A DNA stretch of 64,000 nt, from positions 1 through 64,000 of the forward strand of contig NZ_VTSX01000016.1 of NCBI RefSeq assembly GCF_008329705.1, given 5' to 3'. Numbering within the stretch: the first letter of the stretch is position 1; the number at the start of each line of letters is the position of its first letter. The position numbers were made by a program, and so were the translations under genes. Below the pieces are notes generated by a model. The model ran no database searches and was not told the origin of the DNA. It saw nothing but the letters and a program-made list of their open reading frames with translations. The stretch is from Chryseobacterium sp. SN22. Its GTDB lineage: Bacteria > Bacteroidota > Bacteroidia > Flavobacteriales > Weeksellaceae. Shown piece after piece: positions 8,834 to 18,835 of this stretch.

Positions 8834-9988
8834 TTGAAGAAATCCTTGTTTGCAAGACTGAATAACTGGATCATTTTTACCCTTATGACCATTGTTGTGC
8901 TGACGACCGTGGTTGCCTCTACGATTCTGATCAATTTTCTCCGGAGGGAAGAAGTACGGCGGGTAGATATTCTGGTAAGTGCCTTAAGATTCCAGCAGGA
9001 AACAGAAAACCCCAATCTGGAAATTCAGGCGTTGCTTTTGCAGATCTACAGCTCCAATACCACCATCCCGCTGATTATTTTAGATAAAAGCGGCCAGATC
9101 ATCGAGCATAAAAATATTCCGCAGGATATCGAAAACAATTCGGCAGAGATCATTGCACTGGCAAAAAAAATGGCAAAAAGCTATCCTCCGATCGAAATCA
9201 ATATCCTGAAAGGCAACAAGCAGTTTGTATATTACGATAATTCCCGTCTGCTGAACAACCTGCAGTATTCTCCGTATATTCTGGGATTGTTTATTCTTTC
9301 CTATTTCGGATTCACCTTCTGGTTTTTCCGCACCATAAAAAAAACGGATGAAGGTTATCTCTGGGCCGGTTTGGCCAAAGAAACGGCACACCAGATCGGA
9401 ACGCCCCTGTCTTCGATGATCGGCTGGATGGAAATTATGAAGCTGGATACGCCTGATTCCGAAGGGGTGCATGAAATCGAAAAAGACATTGAACGGCTAA
9501 GGACCATCTCCGAAAGGTTTTCGAAGATTGGCTCCGTTCCTGAACTTAACGACCGGGATTTCAATGCCACTATTCAGGAAAATTATGATTACTTAAAAAC
9601 AAGGATTTCCAAAAAGATCAACTTCGGCCTGCATCTGCCGAATCATACGGTCTCGGTTCCCCACAACAAAATCCTGATGAGCTGGGTAATTGAAAATCTG
9701 GTAAAAAATGCCGTTGATGCGATGAAAGGTGAAGGCTCGATCTCAATGACGGTTATTGAAAGAAACAAAAGTATTGTGGTGCAGGTACAGGATACCGGGA
9801 GCGGAATGACGAAACAGCAGGCCGCTAACGCGTTCAAACCCGGCTATTCCACCAAAAAGCGGGGCTGGGGATTGGGGCTGTCTCTGGCCAAAAGGGTAAT
9901 CCAGGAATACCACAACGGGGACATCAAAATTTCACAGACGGAGATAGGGAAGGGAACGACATTCAGGATTACCATCCGTAAAGTATAG
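8834..9988 (+). CDS. Membrane sensor histidine kinase
   Basis: A 384-residue kinase. Transmembrane segment 1 lies at about residues 12-35 and segment 2 near 143-165, bracketing a periplasmic loop of about 105 residues. The H-box AHQIGTPLSSMIGW (His near residue 186), N-box NLVKNAVDAM, G1 DTGSGM and G2 GWGLGLSLAK form a complete transmitter. No HAMP or PAS domain is evident. The TTG start is preferred because the next ATG (8885) would cut into the first membrane segment. No response regulator is adjacent, so it is an orphan; position after dacB suggests a link to cell-wall status, which is inference. Confidence 0.9.
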   Translation: MKKSLFARLNNWIIFTLMTIVVLTTVVASTILINFLRREEVRRVDILVSALRFQQETENPNLEIQALLLQIYSSNTTIPLIILDKSGQIIEHKNIPQDIENNSAEIIALAKKMAKSYPPIEINILKGNKQFVYYDNSRLLNNLQYSPYILGLFILSYFGFTFWFFRTIKKTDEGYLWAGLAKETAHQIGTPLSSMIGWMEIMKLDTPDSEGVHEIEKDIERLRTISERFSKIGSVPELNDRDFNATIQENYDYLKTRISKKINFGLHLPNHTVSVPHNKILMSWVIENLVKNAVDAMKGEGSISMTVIERNKSIVVQVQDTGSGMTKQQAANAFKPGYSTKKRGWGLGLSLAKRVIQEYHNGDIKISQTEIGKGTTFRITIRKV

Positions 9989-10267
9989 TTTTTTTCCCAG
10001 ATAACACAGGTTTTACAGATCATACTGCGTAATATCACTTTTTTGGAAGCTGCTTTCTAATCCTAATGATGCCCTAAAAGGGCAAAAAACAATAACAGCA
10101 TCGGGTGAAACCGGTCTTACAGGGGAAACATTAATTATTAACATCTAAAAAGTCATATCCTAAATATCCCGTTTGTCCATCCCATAGGATCCGGATATAA
10201 TAATAGAGAATCGTTTGGATAGGTCTGTATTTAGATTACTTCCGAAAGTCGAAGAATTTGTGTTCAA
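9989..10267. other. Intergenic stretch without recognised content
   Basis: About 280 bases between the kinase and the terminator of the M61 gene. No reading frame with coding character and no RNA motif was recognised; phrases such as CAGATAACACAGGTTTTACAG look like the degenerate intergenic repeats of this group. Confidence 0.5.
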
Positions 10268-10296
10268 TAAAAAAAGCGGAGAAAATTTCCCCGCTT
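10268..10296 (-). terminator. Terminator of the M61 peptidase gene
   Basis: Minus-strand hairpin AAGCGGGGAAA/TTTCTCCGCTT followed by a run of T. Confidence 0.8.
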
Positions 10297-10318
10297 ATAT
10301 AATTTATCTTAATTAAAA

Positions 10319-12184
10319 CTATTTCTTTCCGGTCAGCCACTGATCCTGCAGCTTCTTTTCGGCAGGCGTAGGGTTGGCTTTAAACGCGAGGGTTTCAACC
10401 GTCATCTTATCCAGAAGTGCTTTTCCTTTAAGATCGATTTTGTCGGTCCTGTCTCCGTTCTTTCTCAAAACGGTAACGGTTACATTCTGTCCTTCCTTGA
10501 TGGTTCTTGAGTATTCAATAAATGACTGGATATTCTGGACGTTGATGGTCTTTCCGTCCAGGGCAACAATCTTATCCGTGATTTTCAGGCCGATGCTCTT
10601 GGCAAAAGGCGACTGGGCAGAGCTTTCGTCGAATACAAAAGCATTATCCTTTTCGTCATAACCCGTTTGCTGCGGATCTTTGATGAACCAGAACATCGGC
10701 GGCGTTTCCTGTTTTTTGATTTCCACGCCTGCCATATTTAAATACTGTGCATAAGGGGTAGGCTGATCCCCGGCAATGTATTTATTGTAAAAATCTTTGA
10801 TCTGAGGATATCCCGTAACGGCAACAAGTTCATCAATTAACTGGTCGTCTTTAAACGGTTTGTTTTCGCCGAACCGCTGGGACAGTTTACGGATCATATC
10901 GCGGTAGCCCATTTCCCCGTTCGACAGTTTTCTCAGTTCGATATCCAGGCACATTGCCAGGAGGGTACCTTTTTCATAAACGTTTCGGTATTGATCTTTG
11001 TATTCATCTTTAAGGATGTTTTTACTCATTACCGTAAAAGGCATTGTATCATTGTAGTTTTTGGAATTGGCGATTTTCTCGCTCATTCTTTGAAGAAACT
11101 CGTCTCTGGTAATCAGGCCTTCCTGGATCTGGAACAGATTGGCGAAATATTCCGTACCGCCTTCGTACATCCAAAGGTGTTGCGACATTTTCGGATCTGC
11201 ATAATCGAAGTAGTGGATTTCCTCGGAATGGGTTTTCAGCGGATTCACCGTATGGAAAAATTCGTGGGAAACCACATCGGTAATGGCTTTATCGATTGCT
11301 TCCTTCGGCATCATCTCAGGAAGCACAACACTTGTGGATTCGTGATGTTCGAGGGCACCGAATCCTTTGATCTGCGGCCCTTGTGTACCGGCCAGATACA
11401 GCATGATCGCATATTTTTTATTGGTGTTCATATCGCCCAGGAACTTCTTCTGGGCCAGCACCATCTTTTCAAGATTCTCTTTAAAATCGGCCGCTTTGTA
11501 TTTGCCGGTCGGGGAATACACACCCAGTACCAGGTTCATTCCTCCCGCGTTGAAGGTGATGTAATCCGGTTTGGTATACATCAGCGGTGAATCGGTTACT
11601 TTTGCATAATTGGCCAGGGTAAAGGTATCCGTAGATTCGGATTTGTCCTGATCAACCAATGCGGTGGTTCCGTAGAAGTCCGTCGGTTTCTTCACAACCA
11701 GCTGATAAGGTACATCCTGCATATTATCGATATACCCGATAAAGCCGTGGGTATTGATCAGATATACTTTTCCGGCTTCAATGTCCGTTCCGGAAGGCGA
11801 AAATACGGCCTTATGCTTCGATTCATCCATTTCGTCATCAAAGCTGTCATTTACCAGGTAAGTTACTTTGCTTAAATTCTGTGCGTTTTTCAGCGCGTAG
11901 GTATTGTCATTGACTTTGGTAAAAGGAATTTCTTTTCCTTTGTTGTCCGTGAATTTAACGCTTTCCACAAAACGTCCGTAATCATCTACGGAATAGGTCC
12001 CCGGAACCGTTTTCGGAAAATGGAATTTGACGTCACCGGATTTCATTTTAGGGAATTCCATCGTTACCGGCACCTTATCGTCTTTTACATTAACAAGGTC
12101 AATGGTGGTTTTTATAGATTGGGCATTCACCATAAAAGCGGTTAAAATCCCCAAACTTAAAGCTGCTTTTTTCATTGAGTTCAA
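10319..12184 (-). CDS. M61-family glycyl aminopeptidase with PDZ domain, exported
   Basis: A 621-residue protein with a signal peptide (ALSLGILTAFMVNAQ). An N-terminal beta domain of about 170 residues precedes the gluzincin catalytic domain with HEFFH near residue 288 and the downstream glutamate in WMYEGGTEYFANL near residue 345. A PDZ-like domain follows at about residues 500-600 (SIGLKITDKIVALDGK). This is the architecture of M61 peptidases, which release N-terminal glycine and small residues. Probably periplasmic. Single gene with its own terminator. Confidence 0.92.
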   Translation of the reverse strand: MNSMKKAALSLGILTAFMVNAQSIKTTIDLVNVKDDKVPVTMEFPKMKSGDVKFHFPKTVPGTYSVDDYGRFVESVKFTDNKGKEIPFTKVNDNTYALKNAQNLSKVTYLVNDSFDDEMDESKHKAVFSPSGTDIEAGKVYLINTHGFIGYIDNMQDVPYQLVVKKPTDFYGTTALVDQDKSESTDTFTLANYAKVTDSPLMYTKPDYITFNAGGMNLVLGVYSPTGKYKAADFKENLEKMVLAQKKFLGDMNTNKKYAIMLYLAGTQGPQIKGFGALEHHESTSVVLPEMMPKEAIDKAITDVVSHEFFHTVNPLKTHSEEIHYFDYADPKMSQHLWMYEGGTEYFANLFQIQEGLITRDEFLQRMSEKIANSKNYNDTMPFTVMSKNILKDEYKDQYRNVYEKGTLLAMCLDIELRKLSNGEMGYRDMIRKLSQRFGENKPFKDDQLIDELVAVTGYPQIKDFYNKYIAGDQPTPYAQYLNMAGVEIKKQETPPMFWFIKDPQQTGYDEKDNAFVFDESSAQSPFAKSIGLKITDKIVALDGKTINVQNIQSFIEYSRTIKEGQNVTVTVLRKNGDRTDKIDLKGKALLDKMTVETLAFKANPTPAEKKLQDQWLTGKK

Positions 12185-12339
12185 TTTATAGTTAAATAGT
12201 TGCTGATCGACTGAATTTGTTACGGAAATGTATATTAAACTTTGTTAAATTAAATTCTATTCTTAAATAAGTAGTTAATTAACAGGAGCTTATGTTGCCT
12301 GTTTTGAAAATAATTTTCTGTTTTAAATTCAAAAAAATA

Positions 12340-12370
12340 AAGAAGCAAAACCGCATTTCACCGTTTTGCC
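12340..12370 (-). terminator. Terminator of the M1 peptidase gene
   Basis: Minus-strand hairpin GGCAAAACG...GGTTTTGC followed by a T-rich segment, just past the stop at 12382. Confidence 0.65.
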
Positions 12371-12381
12371 TGTCTCATATA

Positions 12382-14004
12382 TTAAACCTTTTTAAAGTTG
12401 ATGTAATAATTTTTGTTGAATTCAACCGGCTTTCCTACCTTCAGTTTTACGGTTTGCCATTGATCGGTAGGGTTGATGGTTGTGCCTTCGACAATGATCG
12501 GAAGTTTGAAATCCTTCACGGTATCCGTATAGCGGAATTTCAGTTCATCTCCTTTTTGAACGTATTCCAGAACAGGAACTTTGGTCGTTCTTAAATACTG
12601 GTCGAAGACGCCGGAAAAATCAATTCCCGATTTTTTTGAAATAAAATCTTCAATTTGTCCGGTCGTTACCGTCTGATGATAAAACTCTTTATTGAGGCCT
12701 CTCAGGATCTGCCTGAATTTTCCATCATCGTTGATTGCCTGGCGGATTGTATGAATCATGCTGGCTCCTTTCGGATACATATCGCCGCTGCCTTCGTTTC
12801 TTACGCCGTATTTTCCGATAATGGGTGTGTCGTTCTGGATGATATTCCGGATTCCCTGAGCATAGAGCTCTGCCGATTTTTTATCCATGTACTTTTCGGT
12901 AAACAGCACTTCGGAATAATTGGTAAAACTTTCATGGATCCACATATCCGCCTGGTCCTGAGCCGTAATATTATTGGCAAACCATTCGTGGCCGCTTTCA
13001 TGGATGATGATAAAGTCCCAGTTCAGTCCGACACCGGTTCCGGAAAGATCTCTTCCCCGGTATCCGTTCTGGTATCCGTTTCCGTAAGCTACGCTGCTCT
13101 GGTGTTCCATTCCCAGATAAGGCGACTCTACCAGCTTGTACGAATCTTCATAAAACGGGTAAGGGCCAAACCAGTATTCAAAAGCCGACAGCATCGGCTT
13201 CACCTGCTGAAACTGTTTTTTAGCTTTGTCTATATTATAATCCAGCACCCAGTAATCCAGGTCCAGCTTTCCCTTTTCTCCGCTGAAAGTATCTTTAAAA
13301 TTCACATATTTACCGATATTGGGAATAATGGAGTAGGCATTAATCGGGTTTTTCACTTCCCAGGTATAGGCCATTTTACCGCCTTCCGCTTTTTTGCTGA
13401 TCAGCCTTCCGTTTCCTACCCCCACAAGATCTTTCGGTGTTATGATTTTCATCACGATTCCATTGTCCGGTTCATCGCTCCAGATGTCTTTCACCGGCAG
13501 CCAGATCGAAGCCCCGATGCCTTCATCAGCAGCACTCATCCATGGATTCCCGTTTTTATCTTTGGTAAATACCCAGCCTCCGTCCCACGGCGCATTTTTA
13601 GCGATGGTGGGATTTCCGGAGTACATAACTTTTATCGTATATTTTTCTCCTTTTTTAAAGCTTTTATTGGTTTTAATCCAGATAAAATCTCCTTCCTGTT
13701 TATATTCCGCTACCGGAAAACCGGCTTCTACCTTATCGGCTTTCATAGGCTCCTGAAGATCAATCTGAAAAGTAGGATTGGTAACATCTTTCGTGATCTC
13801 AAAACTGATGATGTTGCTTCCCTTAATGCTTTTTGTTACAAAATCCGGTTCTACGGAAAGATCGTATTTTTTTACATCCCAGAAATTCCGGTATTTAGTA
13901 TCGGATCCTTTTAAAGTATCCAGTACCGTATAAGTATCTGTTTCACGGGTCTGACCGAAAATCAATCCTGAAACAAATAAAAGCGTATATGAAAGTTTTT
14001 TCAT
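12382..14004 (-). CDS. M1-family zinc metallopeptidase, exported
   Basis: A 540-residue protein with a signal peptide (LSYTLLFVSGLIFGQ). The exopeptidase loop appears as YLGMEHQSSVAYGN (variant of GxMEN, near residue 292), the zinc site as HESGHEW near residue 330, with the third ligand in MWIHESFTNYSEV about 20 residues later. N-terminal M1 saddle domain, catalytic domain and a short C-terminal beta domain are present; it lacks the large C-terminal helical domain of PepN, as is usual in exported Bacteroidota M1 proteins. It probably degrades peptides in the periplasm together with the neighbouring M61 enzyme. Confidence 0.92.
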   Translation of the reverse strand: MKKLSYTLLFVSGLIFGQTRETDTYTVLDTLKGSDTKYRNFWDVKKYDLSVEPDFVTKSIKGSNIISFEITKDVTNPTFQIDLQEPMKADKVEAGFPVAEYKQEGDFIWIKTNKSFKKGEKYTIKVMYSGNPTIAKNAPWDGGWVFTKDKNGNPWMSAADEGIGASIWLPVKDIWSDEPDNGIVMKIITPKDLVGVGNGRLISKKAEGGKMAYTWEVKNPINAYSIIPNIGKYVNFKDTFSGEKGKLDLDYWVLDYNIDKAKKQFQQVKPMLSAFEYWFGPYPFYEDSYKLVESPYLGMEHQSSVAYGNGYQNGYRGRDLSGTGVGLNWDFIIIHESGHEWFANNITAQDQADMWIHESFTNYSEVLFTEKYMDKKSAELYAQGIRNIIQNDTPIIGKYGVRNEGSGDMYPKGASMIHTIRQAINDDGKFRQILRGLNKEFYHQTVTTGQIEDFISKKSGIDFSGVFDQYLRTTKVPVLEYVQKGDELKFRYTDTVKDFKLPIIVEGTTINPTDQWQTVKLKVGKPVEFNKNYYINFKKV

Positions 14005-14115
14005 CTGAAATAAAATTAATGGTCTAAAATAAAGAATTAATCGATGCTGAACTAAATTTAAAATATAAAATCTCTTTAATAAGACGGAAGATCCGAGGTT
14101 TTGTTACATTCTGGA

Positions 14116-14325
14116 AAGTGAATGGTGAATAGTGAATTGCCAATTCGCTCCGCTTGTCAATTTTTAAAGTGATTTGATTTCATGTTTGTTTTTTTTTGAC
14201 TTATTAAATTTAATATTCTAAATATTAAATTCTTTCATGAATGCATACAGCCCGATCATAAAACAGCAAAGAATATTCTTAACCTTTATTCCCCTCAAAA
14301 AGTTGGAGGGGTGGCGGAAATTCAA
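14116..14325. repeat. Intergenic dispersed repeat, copy 2
   Basis: Within the 397-base gap 14005-14401. Phrases GTGAATGGTGAATAGTG and CTCCGCTTGTCAATTTTT (14118-14166) and AAGTTGGAGGGGTGGCGG (14300-14317) correspond to those in the gap at 4.8-5.1 kb. No gene is evident. Short frames crossing it read as the typical translated form of this repeat rather than protein. Confidence 0.6.
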
Positions 14326-14349
14326 AGTTAAAGAGATCAGCACTTCCAT

Positions 14350-14381
14350 AAAAAAATCCCGCAGAAAAAATCAGCGGGAAT
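14350..14381 (-). terminator. Terminator of tatC
   Basis: Minus-strand hairpin ATTCCCGC/GCGGGAT followed by seven T. Confidence 0.8.
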
Positions 14382-14401
14382 GTATTTTAGTGTTTAAGTA
14401 C

Positions 14402-15229
14402 TTATTTCTGAACGACCGGTAAATTGGCCGCTGCCTTCTGTACTTTTTTGTAGGTATATGAACACATAATGATGCTGAATTCATATAACAAAAGCAACGG
14501 AAGCGCTGCCATCAGCATACTGAGGACATCTGCCGGCGTAATGATCGCAGCAACTACCATAATCAAAACAATAGCATGACGACGGTAGGTTCTCATGAAT
14601 ATCGGAGTCAAAATTCCGATGGTGGTAAGAAAATAAATCAGTACAGGGAAAAGGAAAATAACCCCCATTCCCAAAACCACCTGTAAAAACAGCGTCGTAT
14701 AGTCACTGAGATCATACAACGGGATAATAATGTCTGATATTTTGAAAATTACCCCAAAGTTAACGGCAAAAGGAAGGATCAGGTAATACCCGCATAAAAC
14801 ACCGGTCATAAATAAAATCCAAACCGAATTGATAACGAAAAGGGAGTTTTTTCTTTCGTTGGGATGTAAGGCCGGACTGATAAACCGCCACAGTTCCCAT
14901 ACGATATAGGGAAAGGCAAGAACAATTCCGCCGAAAATGGAAACGGCCATCATGACATTGAACTGCTGGTAAAGCTTACTGGCACGCACCGGAAAATCTT
15001 TTGGCAGATGGATGCTGTCTTCGCCCAGAATCATTTTTGAAAAATGGTTGACCATTTCAAAAGTGGCGAAATCATTTCGGGTAGGACCGAAGAACACGTG
15101 GTCCATAATCCAGTTGATATTGAAACCGATAACGATCGCAGCAACCACTATGGCGAGAATCGAACGGATGAGGTGGCCTCTCAGTTCGCCAATATGCCCC
15201 CAGAAGGACATGTCTTTAGCATCACTCAC
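14402..15229 (-). CDS. tatC: Sec-independent protein translocase TatC
   Basis: A 275-residue inner-membrane protein with six hydrophobic segments. The N-terminal MSFWGHIGELRGHLIRS matches the conserved cytoplasmic start of TatC (SFxxHLxELRxRL), and the central FIxPAL stretch (RFISPALHPNERK) carries the conserved P and E residues. It is the receptor for twin-arginine signal peptides. A loop of about 40 residues longer than in Escherichia coli TatC between segments 1 and 2 is usual in Bacteroidota. It has its own promoter element. Confidence 0.95.
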   Translation of the reverse strand: MSDAKDMSFWGHIGELRGHLIRSILAIVVAAIVIGFNINWIMDHVFFGPTRNDFATFEMVNHFSKMILGEDSIHLPKDFPVRASKLYQQFNVMMAVSIFGGIVLAFPYIVWELWRFISPALHPNERKNSLFVINSVWILFMTGVLCGYYLILPFAVNFGVIFKISDIIIPLYDLSDYTTLFLQVVLGMGVIFLFPVLIYFLTTIGILTPIFMRTYRRHAIVLIMVVAAIITPADVLSMLMAALPLLLLYEFSIIMCSYTYKKVQKAAANLPVVQK

Positions 15230-15250
15230 AGAATAATATTTTTAAGATTC

Positions 15251-15258
15251 CAAATTTA
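15251..15258 (-). promoter_or_regulatory. Probable -7 promoter element of tatC
   Basis: TAAATTTG on the minus strand, 21 bases before the start. Confidence 0.55.
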
Positions 15259-15280
15259 GGAAAAAAGTTTTACTAAAGTG

Positions 15281-15425
15281 GGATGTCGGAAGCAGGAAGA
15301 TGGAAGTTTATTTATCAAATTGAAAAAAATATAAACAGCACGGCAAGATCATTTGATATTTAAAGACTTTTAGACCTGATATCGTAAGGAGAAGCTTCCG
15401 GCATCAGCCTCCTTCCTGCCGATCA
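15281..15425. repeat. Imperfect inverted repeat of the GGAAGATGGAAG type
   Basis: The arm at 15281-15310 (GATGTCGGAAGCAGG then AAGATGGAAG) is an approximate inverse of 15390-15424 (AGCTTCCGGCATCAG then CCTTCCTGCCGATC). Similar phrases occur at 20874-20905 and 48612-48650. Small non-autonomous repeat, no coding content. Confidence 0.45.
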
Positions 15426-15450
15426 ATAGGATTTCTGCCTTGGATTTACA

Positions 15451-16410
15451 TTAATTGATTCCTTCGTCCAACAGCTTATGCAGGTCGATAATCCCGAAAT
15501 ACTTTCCGTTTTCCGTCACCACAAGCTGTCCAATGTTGTTGTCTTTTAAAATCTGCATGGCTTCTTTGGCTAAGGCCGTTCTCTCAATCGTTTTCGGACG
15601 GGCAGACATAATGTCTTTTGCCAGGACTTTCGAAATGTCGTCTCCTTTTAACAGCATTCTTCTCAGGTCTCCGTCGGTAATTACCCCGATAATTTCATCT
15701 TCTTCCGTCACCACGGTAATCCCGTGCCTGGAACTGCTGATGGAGATAATGACGTCTTTCACGGTAGCGTTTTCCGTAACCTGAGGTTTCTGTGAGGAAA
15801 GGAAATCGTCAACTTTTGAGATTAAATTTTTCCCAAGACTGCCTCCAGGATGGAATTTGGCAAAATCGTTGGCTTTGAATTCGTTCATTTCCATTAAAAC
15901 AATAGCCAAAGCGTCGCCCAGAGCCATCTGCAGGGTGGTTGAACTCGTTGGGGCCAGTTTGTTCGGGCATGCTTCCGTATCGACGTGGGCATCCAGGATA
16001 AGGTCGGAAAATTCCGCCAGCTTGCTGGAAGGATTTCCGGTCATGCCGATTAATGCATGTGAATAGTCTTTCAAATAAGGCACCAGGTTCACAATTTCCG
16101 GCGAGTTGCCGGAATTGGAAATGCACAAAACCACATCCTGCTTCTGGATTACCCCAAGGTCTCCATGAATGGCTTCAGAAGCATGTAAGAACTGGGAAGG
16201 AGTACCGGTAGAATTTAAAGTAGCCACAATCTTATTGCCTACATGTGCCGATTTACCGATTCCCACCACAATAAGTTTTCCTTTTGCCGCATGGATGATT
16301 TCCACTGCTTTTATAAAATCGTCACCCAATCTTGAGGCTAGTTTCTGGAGTTCTGCGATTTCGATTTCCAGGGTGCTTTTCGCGATTGAAATAAGGTCGG
16401 CTTTTTCCAT
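15451..16410 (-). CDS. kdsD: D-arabinose 5-phosphate isomerase (KpsF/GutQ family)
   Basis: A 319-residue protein: SIS sugar-isomerase domain (about residues 35-175, with VGIGKSAHVGNKI and LHASEAIHGDLG) followed by two CBS domains (residues 205-319). This is the standard layout of the enzyme that converts ribulose 5-phosphate to arabinose 5-phosphate for Kdo in lipopolysaccharide. The ATG at 16410 is preferred; ATG 16416 is equally possible, whereas the longer frame begins with TTG. Divergent from recQ; tatC follows on the same strand after 221 bases with its own promoter. Confidence 0.93.
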   Translation of the reverse strand: MEKADLISIAKSTLEIEIAELQKLASRLGDDFIKAVEIIHAAKGKLIVVGIGKSAHVGNKIVATLNSTGTPSQFLHASEAIHGDLGVIQKQDVVLCISNSGNSPEIVNLVPYLKDYSHALIGMTGNPSSKLAEFSDLILDAHVDTEACPNKLAPTSSTTLQMALGDALAIVLMEMNEFKANDFAKFHPGGSLGKNLISKVDDFLSSQKPQVTENATVKDVIISISSSRHGITVVTEEDEIIGVITDGDLRRMLLKGDDISKVLAKDIMSARPKTIERTALAKEAMQILKDNNIGQLVVTENGKYFGIIDLHKLLDEGIN

Positions 16411-16526
16411 TATCATTTTATGGGTATACAAAAATTCCCTTTAAATACGTTCTGTTTAAAAAGGATATTTAATATAATTTTTATTTTTTATAAATCCGTT
16501 CGCTTTTATTTTAAGCGAAAAATTCA

Positions 16527-16534
16527 TAACTTTG
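16527..16534 (+). promoter_or_regulatory. Probable -7 promoter element of recQ
   Basis: TAACTTTG, 32 bases before the recQ ATG. Confidence 0.55.
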
Positions 16535-16543
16535 GATTAGATG

Positions 16544-16551
16544 CAAATTTA
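16544..16551 (-). promoter_or_regulatory. Possible -7 promoter element of the arabinose-phosphate isomerase gene
   Basis: TAAATTTG on the minus strand, 133 bases before the isomerase start. It lies 9 bases from the recQ element on the other strand, so the two promoters would overlap back to back. Confidence 0.4.
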
Positions 16552-16566
16552 GCAATAGAAAATTAG

Positions 16567-18771
16567 ATGAGCGCAAAAAAAGCCAATTTATCAGGCGAAT
16601 TGAAAAAATATTTCGGGTTTTCCACTTTCAAAGGCCAGCAGGAACAGATCATCGAAAACCTTATGAACGGTAAGGATATTTTTGTTCTGATGCCTACAGG
16701 CGGAGGTAAATCCTTATGCTACCAGCTTCCGGCACTTATTTCGGAAGGCACGGCTATTGTGGTATCTCCCCTGATCGCATTGATGAAAAACCAGGTGGAT
16801 GCCGTAAATGGTCTTTCTTCTGATGACGGGGTTGCCCATGTTTTGAATTCATCATTAAACAAAACCCAGACCAAACAGGTTTTTGACGATATAAAAAATG
16901 GAAAAACAAAGCTGCTGTATGTAGCTCCGGAATCACTGATTAAAGAAGAGTACCTTGACTTTCTGAAAGATGTGAAAATTTCGTTCTGTGCCATTGATGA
17001 AGCGCACTGTATTTCAGAATGGGGACATGATTTCCGGCCGGAATACCGAAACCTGAAATCCATCATCGATAAAATTGCCGATGTGCCGGTAATTGCCCTG
17101 ACGGCAACGGCAACGCCAAAAGTTCAGGATGACATCCAGAAAACGCTGGGAATGACCAATGCATTGGTTTTTAAAGAAAGCTTCAACAGGCCGAACCTGT
17201 ACTATGAAGTACAGCCAAAGGTAAATGTCGATAAGGAAATTGTAAGATTTATCAACCGTCATAAAGGAAAATCGGGAATCGTGTATTGCCTGAGCCGGAG
17301 GAAAGTGGAGGAATTTGCCCAGCTTCTCCAGGTCAACGGGATCAATGCCCTTCCTTACCACGCCGGTCTCGACCAGAAAGTACGGGTCGCCAATCAGGAT
17401 AAATTCCTGATGGAGGAAGTAGACGTGATTGTGGCGACGATTGCCTTCGGAATGGGAATCGATAAGCCGGATGTGCGCTTCGTGATCCATTACGATTTTC
17501 CGAAATCCCTGGAAAGTTATTATCAGGAAACCGGACGTGCCGGACGGGATGGCGGAGAAGGCCATTGTGTAGCCTATTATGATCCTAAAGATATTGAAAA
17601 GCTTGAAAAATTTCTTGCCCAGAAGCCTGTTTCCGAAAGAGAAATCGGATTGCAGCTCTTGAACGAAGTCGTAGGCTATGCCGAAACCTGTATGAGCAGA
17701 AGGCAGTATATCCTGTATTATTTCGGGGAAAATTTCGATCCTGTAAACGGGGACGGCGCTAAAATGTGCGACAATTCTTCCAATCCGCCCAAGCTGAAAG
17801 ATGCAACGGATGATCTGAAAAAGGCTTTGGAGCTCATCAGGGATACCGGTGAAAAATTCAAGTCGAAGGATCTGATTACCGTAATTGCCGGAAAAGAGAC
17901 GGCTGTTACGAAATCATATAAGCTGGATCAGAGTCCTTATTTCGGATTCGGGAAAGAAGAGAAGGACAACCACTGGAAAACGGTCCTTCGACAGGCGACG
18001 GTTCAGAATTTTTTACTGAAAGACATAGAAACCTATGGGGTTTTAAAGATTTCAGAAAAAGGAAGATTGGTACTGGACGGAAAACTTGAGCATTCATTTA
18101 TGATTGCAGAAGACCGGGAATTCGATCTTACGCAGACAAAAGCGGAAAGCGATCAGGTGCAGATGCAGTCCGGCGGTGGTCTGGACCAGAATCTTTTCAA
18201 TCAGCTGAAAGAATTAAGGAAGAAAGTTGCCAAGAAGCATGGCATTCCGCCTTACACCGTGTTTATGGATCCGAGTCTCGAAGACATGACGGTTCAGTAT
18301 CCGGTAAAAGTAGATGAGATCGCCAAAATCTATGGTGTAGGCGAGGGAAAGGCCAAAAAATACGGAAAAGAATTTGCCGATTTCATCAGCAAATATGTGG
18401 AAGAAAACAACATCGAGCGTACTCAGGATATGGTGCTGAAGCAGGTAGCCAATAAATCAAGCCACAAGGTTTTCATCATTCAGAGTACCGACAAGAAAAT
18501 CGACCTTGAAGATATTGCCCGCGCTAAAAACCTTTCGATGGATGAATTGCTGAAAGAAATGGAACGCATCGTTTACCAGGGAACCAAGCTGAATATCGAC
18601 TATTACATCGAAGATAATTTTGATGAAGATATCGTGGATGGTTTTATGGAATTTATGAACGAATCCGAAAGCGACAGCATGAAGGTTCTTTTGGACGAAT
18701 TCGGGGACGAACTTTCAGATGAAGAGGTGAGGATGCTAAGGATAAAATTCATCAGTGATGTTGCCAATTAA
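16567..18771 (+). CDS. recQ: ATP-dependent DNA helicase RecQ
   Basis: A 734-residue superfamily 2 helicase. Walker [15 protein letters not shown] near residue 45, DEAH with the RecQ-specific aromatic-rich loop ([19 protein letters not shown]) near residue 143, motif [12 protein letters not shown] near residue 320, then a zinc-binding/winged-helix RQC region and an HRDC domain near residues 545-620. A further acidic C-terminal extension of about 110 residues is usual in this phylum. Acts in recombination and fork repair. Followed by a strong terminator. Confidence 0.96.
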   Translation: MSAKKANLSGELKKYFGFSTFKGQQEQIIENLMNGKDIFVLMPTGGGKSLCYQLPALISEGTAIVVSPLIALMKNQVDAVNGLSSDDGVAHVLNSSLNKTQTKQVFDDIKNGKTKLLYVAPESLIKEEYLDFLKDVKISFCAIDEAHCISEWGHDFRPEYRNLKSIIDKIADVPVIALTATATPKVQDDIQKTLGMTNALVFKESFNRPNLYYEVQPKVNVDKEIVRFINRHKGKSGIVYCLSRRKVEEFAQLLQVNGINALPYHAGLDQKVRVANQDKFLMEEVDVIVATIAFGMGIDKPDVRFVIHYDFPKSLESYYQETGRAGRDGGEGHCVAYYDPKDIEKLEKFLAQKPVSEREIGLQLLNEVVGYAETCMSRRQYILYYFGENFDPVNGDGAKMCDNSSNPPKLKDATDDLKKALELIRDTGEKFKSKDLITVIAGKETAVTKSYKLDQSPYFGFGKEEKDNHWKTVLRQATVQNFLLKDIETYGVLKISEKGRLVLDGKLEHSFMIAEDREFDLTQTKAESDQVQMQSGGGLDQNLFNQLKELRKKVAKKHGIPPYTVFMDPSLEDMTVQYPVKVDEIAKIYGVGEGKAKKYGKEFADFISKYVEENNIERTQDMVLKQVANKSSHKVFIIQSTDKKIDLEDIARAKNLSMDELLKEMERIVYQGTKLNIDYYIEDNFDEDIVDGFMEFMNESESDSMKVLLDEFGDELSDEEVRMLRIKFISDVAN

Positions 18772-18801
18772 AATGATGCTCAACAATAATGAAATAATTT
18801 T

Positions 18802-18834
18802 AAAGAAATTCTTCCCCGGAAGAATTTCTTTTTT
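18802..18834 (+). terminator. Terminator of recQ
   Basis: Perfect 14-base-pair stem AAAGAAATTCTTCC / GGAAGAATTTCTTT with a two-base loop, then a T-run. Confidence 0.8.
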
Positions 18835-18835
18835 A

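Noticed and set aside
10991..11590. A 199-codon open frame on the + strand
   Set aside because: Antisense shadow of the M61 peptidase gene.
12655..13914. A 419-codon open frame on the + strand
   Set aside because: It is antisense to the well-supported M1 peptidase gene and has no recognisable protein features.
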